From contig JAQVMI010000008.1 of assembly GCA_028703735.1 (NCBI GenBank), positions 1 through 15,175 of the forward strand: a stretch of 15,175 nucleotides of DNA, in the 5' to 3' direction. A program made the position numbers and the translations under genes. The notes below the pieces were generated by a model. That model ran no database searches. It saw nothing but the letters and a program-made list of their open reading frames with translations, and was not told where the DNA came from. Positions 12,845-15,175 of the stretch are shown one piece after another (the stretch's first letter is position 1; each line of letters opens with the position of its first letter). The stretch comes from Candidatus Cloacimonadota bacterium. GTDB taxonomy: Bacteria > Cloacimonadota > Cloacimonadia > Cloacimonadales > Cloacimonadaceae.

Positions 12845-15175
12845 ATGAAAACAAGAGTATTTATCTTCCTCCTGCTGATGATGATAATGGTTATTTCTGC
12901 CATCTACGCCAGCGAGGATCCCACCGAAAATGAGGAGTATTTTAGGAAAAAACAAGAACTTGGTATTCTTGCAGATCGATTCAAAGCTGAGACCGCATTC
13001 AGGGGAGATATCGAAACCTATCCGGATCAAATGAAGCTCGCCAGATTTACAGGCAATTTCGATGACATCGATATGACGAATGTAAGAGATTCTGTTGCCT
13101 TCAGGCAGGTGTGCACTAACGTTATAAACAAGTTGCTGCCTTACATTGGGGCTAATAGTGAACAACTGGTGCTCGGGAAAATCAATGTTGATTCTGATCA
13201 GATAGATACCAGATACTATCAGAAAGTAAATGGATACCAAATTGAAAGTGGTGGATACCTGAATATATACTATTTGTATAGCCATAAAAGATTTGGAATT
13301 CTGAATGTAACCGTTGATATCCCGCAGGAATCTTTAGGTAACATTATCTCAAAAGAAGAGGCATTCAGTATTGCGAGAAGTGCATTCGAGCAGACCGAAT
13401 ATTGTAACGAAAACACCCCAAAACACAGAAGTAGAACTACAATAATATACAGAAATAGAGTATTGAATGGGAAATCACAACCTTACAGATTGTATTGGAA
13501 AGTTGCATTTCCTGGATTGTTGTATTACATAGATGCGGTTACCTCTGAATACTACACTGAAAGATATGTGGTTAACGATGTTTATACATATTCGGTTGAT
13601 GGCAAGAAATATGGGGTTGATACCAGTTTCGGGCTTATAGGCATGAAGCCAGTGAAGGGTATTGAAGTTTGTAATGGAGCAGACCCAGATTATACTAATG
13701 CAGTTGGCGAGGTTCAATTTCCGAACCTACCAGACTCCTCTTTTCAAGTTACTCTTTCGAGCGAAAAATTTAGCATTAGTTCAGGCAACAATCCGGATAT
13801 AATACATGTAAACTCTTTCACAACAATAGATTCATTGAATTATGAGACTCTCCTGGATGATTTGATAATCCAGAGCGATAGCACTTATTCGTATTTTGCA
13901 CCTAATATATTCCATCATATAATCGAACAGGACACTTTGTTTTGCAAACTTGATAGCAATTTTTCTACAATAACATATCCGAATGTTATTAACGATTGTC
14001 AAAATATGAGTTCGGCATTGGGTGAATTTGATCCTCAGACTTATGCGATTAAACTGGCAAATGGATTAAATTCGCACGTAGTTAGACATGAATCTTCTCA
14101 TTTCTTTACTTATCAAGTAATGAATTATCACCAGTTTTATGAGTCAGCCAGCCCGATAAATGCAAATCTCTATCAATCCATGGATGAAGCATTTGCGGAG
14201 TATTGGCTAAGCATTGGAATCAATTCAACAACTCACAATTACGGGCAGCCAGTTGATATTCAAAACGTAGATGTTGGAGTCGTTTATACTTCATACAATA
14301 ACTACTCTTTGCCGCTAAATGAAGCTTTTTATTCATGGTATTCAAATAGATACCCTATCGCTTCTGCTTGGTGGTCACTCAGAAACAACTCAATTTTCGG
14401 TTCAGATCCAAGGCCAGGGGTAAAAGCTTTTGATGATATTCTGGTAAAAACACTTCGCCAGGATGTTGATCCAAATTACGCTCAACGTTACAAACCCCGT
14501 TATTTCTATAACCTACTTATGCAAAGAACCGCTGATCTGCTGCAACCTGATGTGCTTAATAATAAGCAAAAAGCCATCAATAACGCTTATAATAGCCGAG
14601 GTTTAAAATTCTATCCTACTGTAGAAAGCTACAGCGGAGGAAACAAAGGCAGAAATGTTTACAATATGAATGATTCCGTTTATGTTGAGATCAGTAACTG
14701 CCCTCAGAATACCAGGATAAACATCTATGTGATTAAACATGGCAATTACACTTATACTGATGGGGCACCTGTTTCTGCACTAAATGATCATCTTGCCAAT
14801 GGATTTACTCAAGCAATAATTGCAACTACCAATGCCGATGGAGAATGGAGTTCTCCTACTCCTATCTGGATCGCAACAGAGGAAGGGGAATACGACATTA
14901 TAGTAGATATCGGCAGTCCCGGTACACCCGATGGCATTATTCATTTTGCTTTCAGCGGTGCCAATGTTATGGATGGAATTGATGGCAGAACTGAAGCAGG
15001 GTTTACAGTTATAGAAAATGGGATTGATGTGGCTGTTGCGTTAGATGTTTCTGGTTCAATGTTGGACGTGGATGATGATATTCAGAGAGCTACTCGTGCT
15101 TTAATAGGGTATCTTGATAATGGAGATCGGGTAAATGTGTTCAAGTTCTGTTCTGATGGGCTGTCAAACTACGTT
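12845..15175 (+). CDS. Secreted HExxH metalloprotease, copy 2, with von Willebrand A domain (partial)
   Basis: Open for 777 codons from ATG 12845 to the window end. Signal peptide is almost identical to copy 1 (MKTRVFIFLLLM...AIYA). It has a propeptide-like region (QKVNGYQIESGGYLNI; ISKEEAFSIARSAF), the zinc motif HESSH (415-419), Glu448 in MDEAFAEYW as likely third ligand, an Ig-like domain (about 608-725), and then VALDVSGSM, whose D734, S736 and S738 form the DxSxS metal site of a von Willebrand A domain; the rest lies outside. It is probably a secreted or surface protease using the A domain for binding. Copy 1 diverges exactly where this domain begins. The ribosome site (AAGGAGACGAAA) is shared with copy 1. 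Substrate unknown. Confidence 0.88.
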   Translation, partial: MKTRVFIFLLLMMIMVISAIYASEDPTENEEYFRKKQELGILADRFKAETAFRGDIETYPDQMKLARFTGNFDDIDMTNVRDSVAFRQVCTNVINKLLPYIGANSEQLVLGKINVDSDQIDTRYYQKVNGYQIESGGYLNIYYLYSHKRFGILNVTVDIPQESLGNIISKEEAFSIARSAFEQTEYCNENTPKHRSRTTIIYRNRVLNGKSQPYRLYWKVAFPGLLYYIDAVTSEYYTERYVVNDVYTYSVDGKKYGVDTSFGLIGMKPVKGIEVCNGADPDYTNAVGEVQFPNLPDSSFQVTLSSEKFSISSGNNPDIIHVNSFTTIDSLNYETLLDDLIIQSDSTYSYFAPNIFHHIIEQDTLFCKLDSNFSTITYPNVINDCQNMSSALGEFDPQTYAIKLANGLNSHVVRHESSHFFTYQVMNYHQFYESASPINANLYQSMDEAFAEYWLSIGINSTTHNYGQPVDIQNVDVGVVYTSYNNYSLPLNEAFYSWYSNRYPIASAWWSLRNNSIFGSDPRPGVKAFDDILVKTLRQDVDPNYAQRYKPRYFYNLLMQRTADLLQPDVLNNKQKAINNAYNSRGLKFYPTVESYSGGNKGRNVYNMNDSVYVEISNCPQNTRINIYVIKHGNYTYTDGAPVSALNDHLANGFTQAIIATTNADGEWSSPTPIWIATEEGEYDIIVDIGSPGTPDGIIHFAFSGANVMDGIDGRTEAGFTVIENGIDVAVALDVSGSMLDVDDDIQRATRALIGYLDNGDRVNVFKFCSDGLSNYV

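Noticed and set aside
12779-13717. Minus-strand reading frames inside protease copy 2
   Set aside because: They are antisense to a continuous, domain-supported coding frame.

Overview
The window comes from a low-GC bacterium with a two-membrane envelope: it has a Tat translocase, signal peptidase I, a small outer-membrane-type barrel and large secreted proteases. Standard-code stops are used, and TGA ends several intact genes. Gene content is compatible with Candidatus Cloacimonadota or a similar anaerobe, but this is an impression, not a demonstration.

Left part (1-3990, all minus strand). Read right to left, a compact cluster encodes TatA, a second short TatA/TatB-like protein, TatC, a radical SAM/SPASM enzyme, a 131-residue cysteine-rich protein with a twin-arginine signal and a CxCNxV-type six-residue repeat, a small secreted beta-barrel-like protein, and the N-terminal part of a second radical SAM enzyme that leaves the window. 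My reading is a self-contained system in which a ribosomally made Cys-rich peptide is modified by a radical SAM enzyme in the cytoplasm and exported, already folded or crosslinked, through its own Tat pore. This is the most interesting item here. The second radical SAM frame is interrupted by an in-frame TAA.

Middle part (4303-9093, minus strand). Housekeeping genes follow: a short CCA-adding/poly(A) polymerase-type nucleotidyltransferase, a HemW-like radical SAM protein and signal peptidase I, all overlapping. Next come an iron-type alcohol dehydrogenase (YqhD/BDH type) and a stand-alone copy of a domain usually seen as the tail of large regulators.

Right part (9427-15175, plus strand). A small DUF697-like membrane protein precedes two tandem paralogous secreted metalloproteases (HExxH plus downstream Glu, thermolysin/fungalysin-like propeptide, Ig-like C-terminal domain). 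The first is interrupted by an in-frame TGA seven codons before HELSH, exactly where the paralog has TTA. The second is open to the window end and enters a von Willebrand A domain. Their upstream regions share an almost identical promoter block. In copy 1 a CCCTCACCC/GGGTGAGGG intergenic hairpin repeat lies between that block and the gene.

No tRNA, rRNA, CRISPR array or transposase was seen. Seven exact TTGACA hexamers lie in intergenic regions upstream of genes in the correct orientation, probably -35 boxes, but without clear TATAAT partners.
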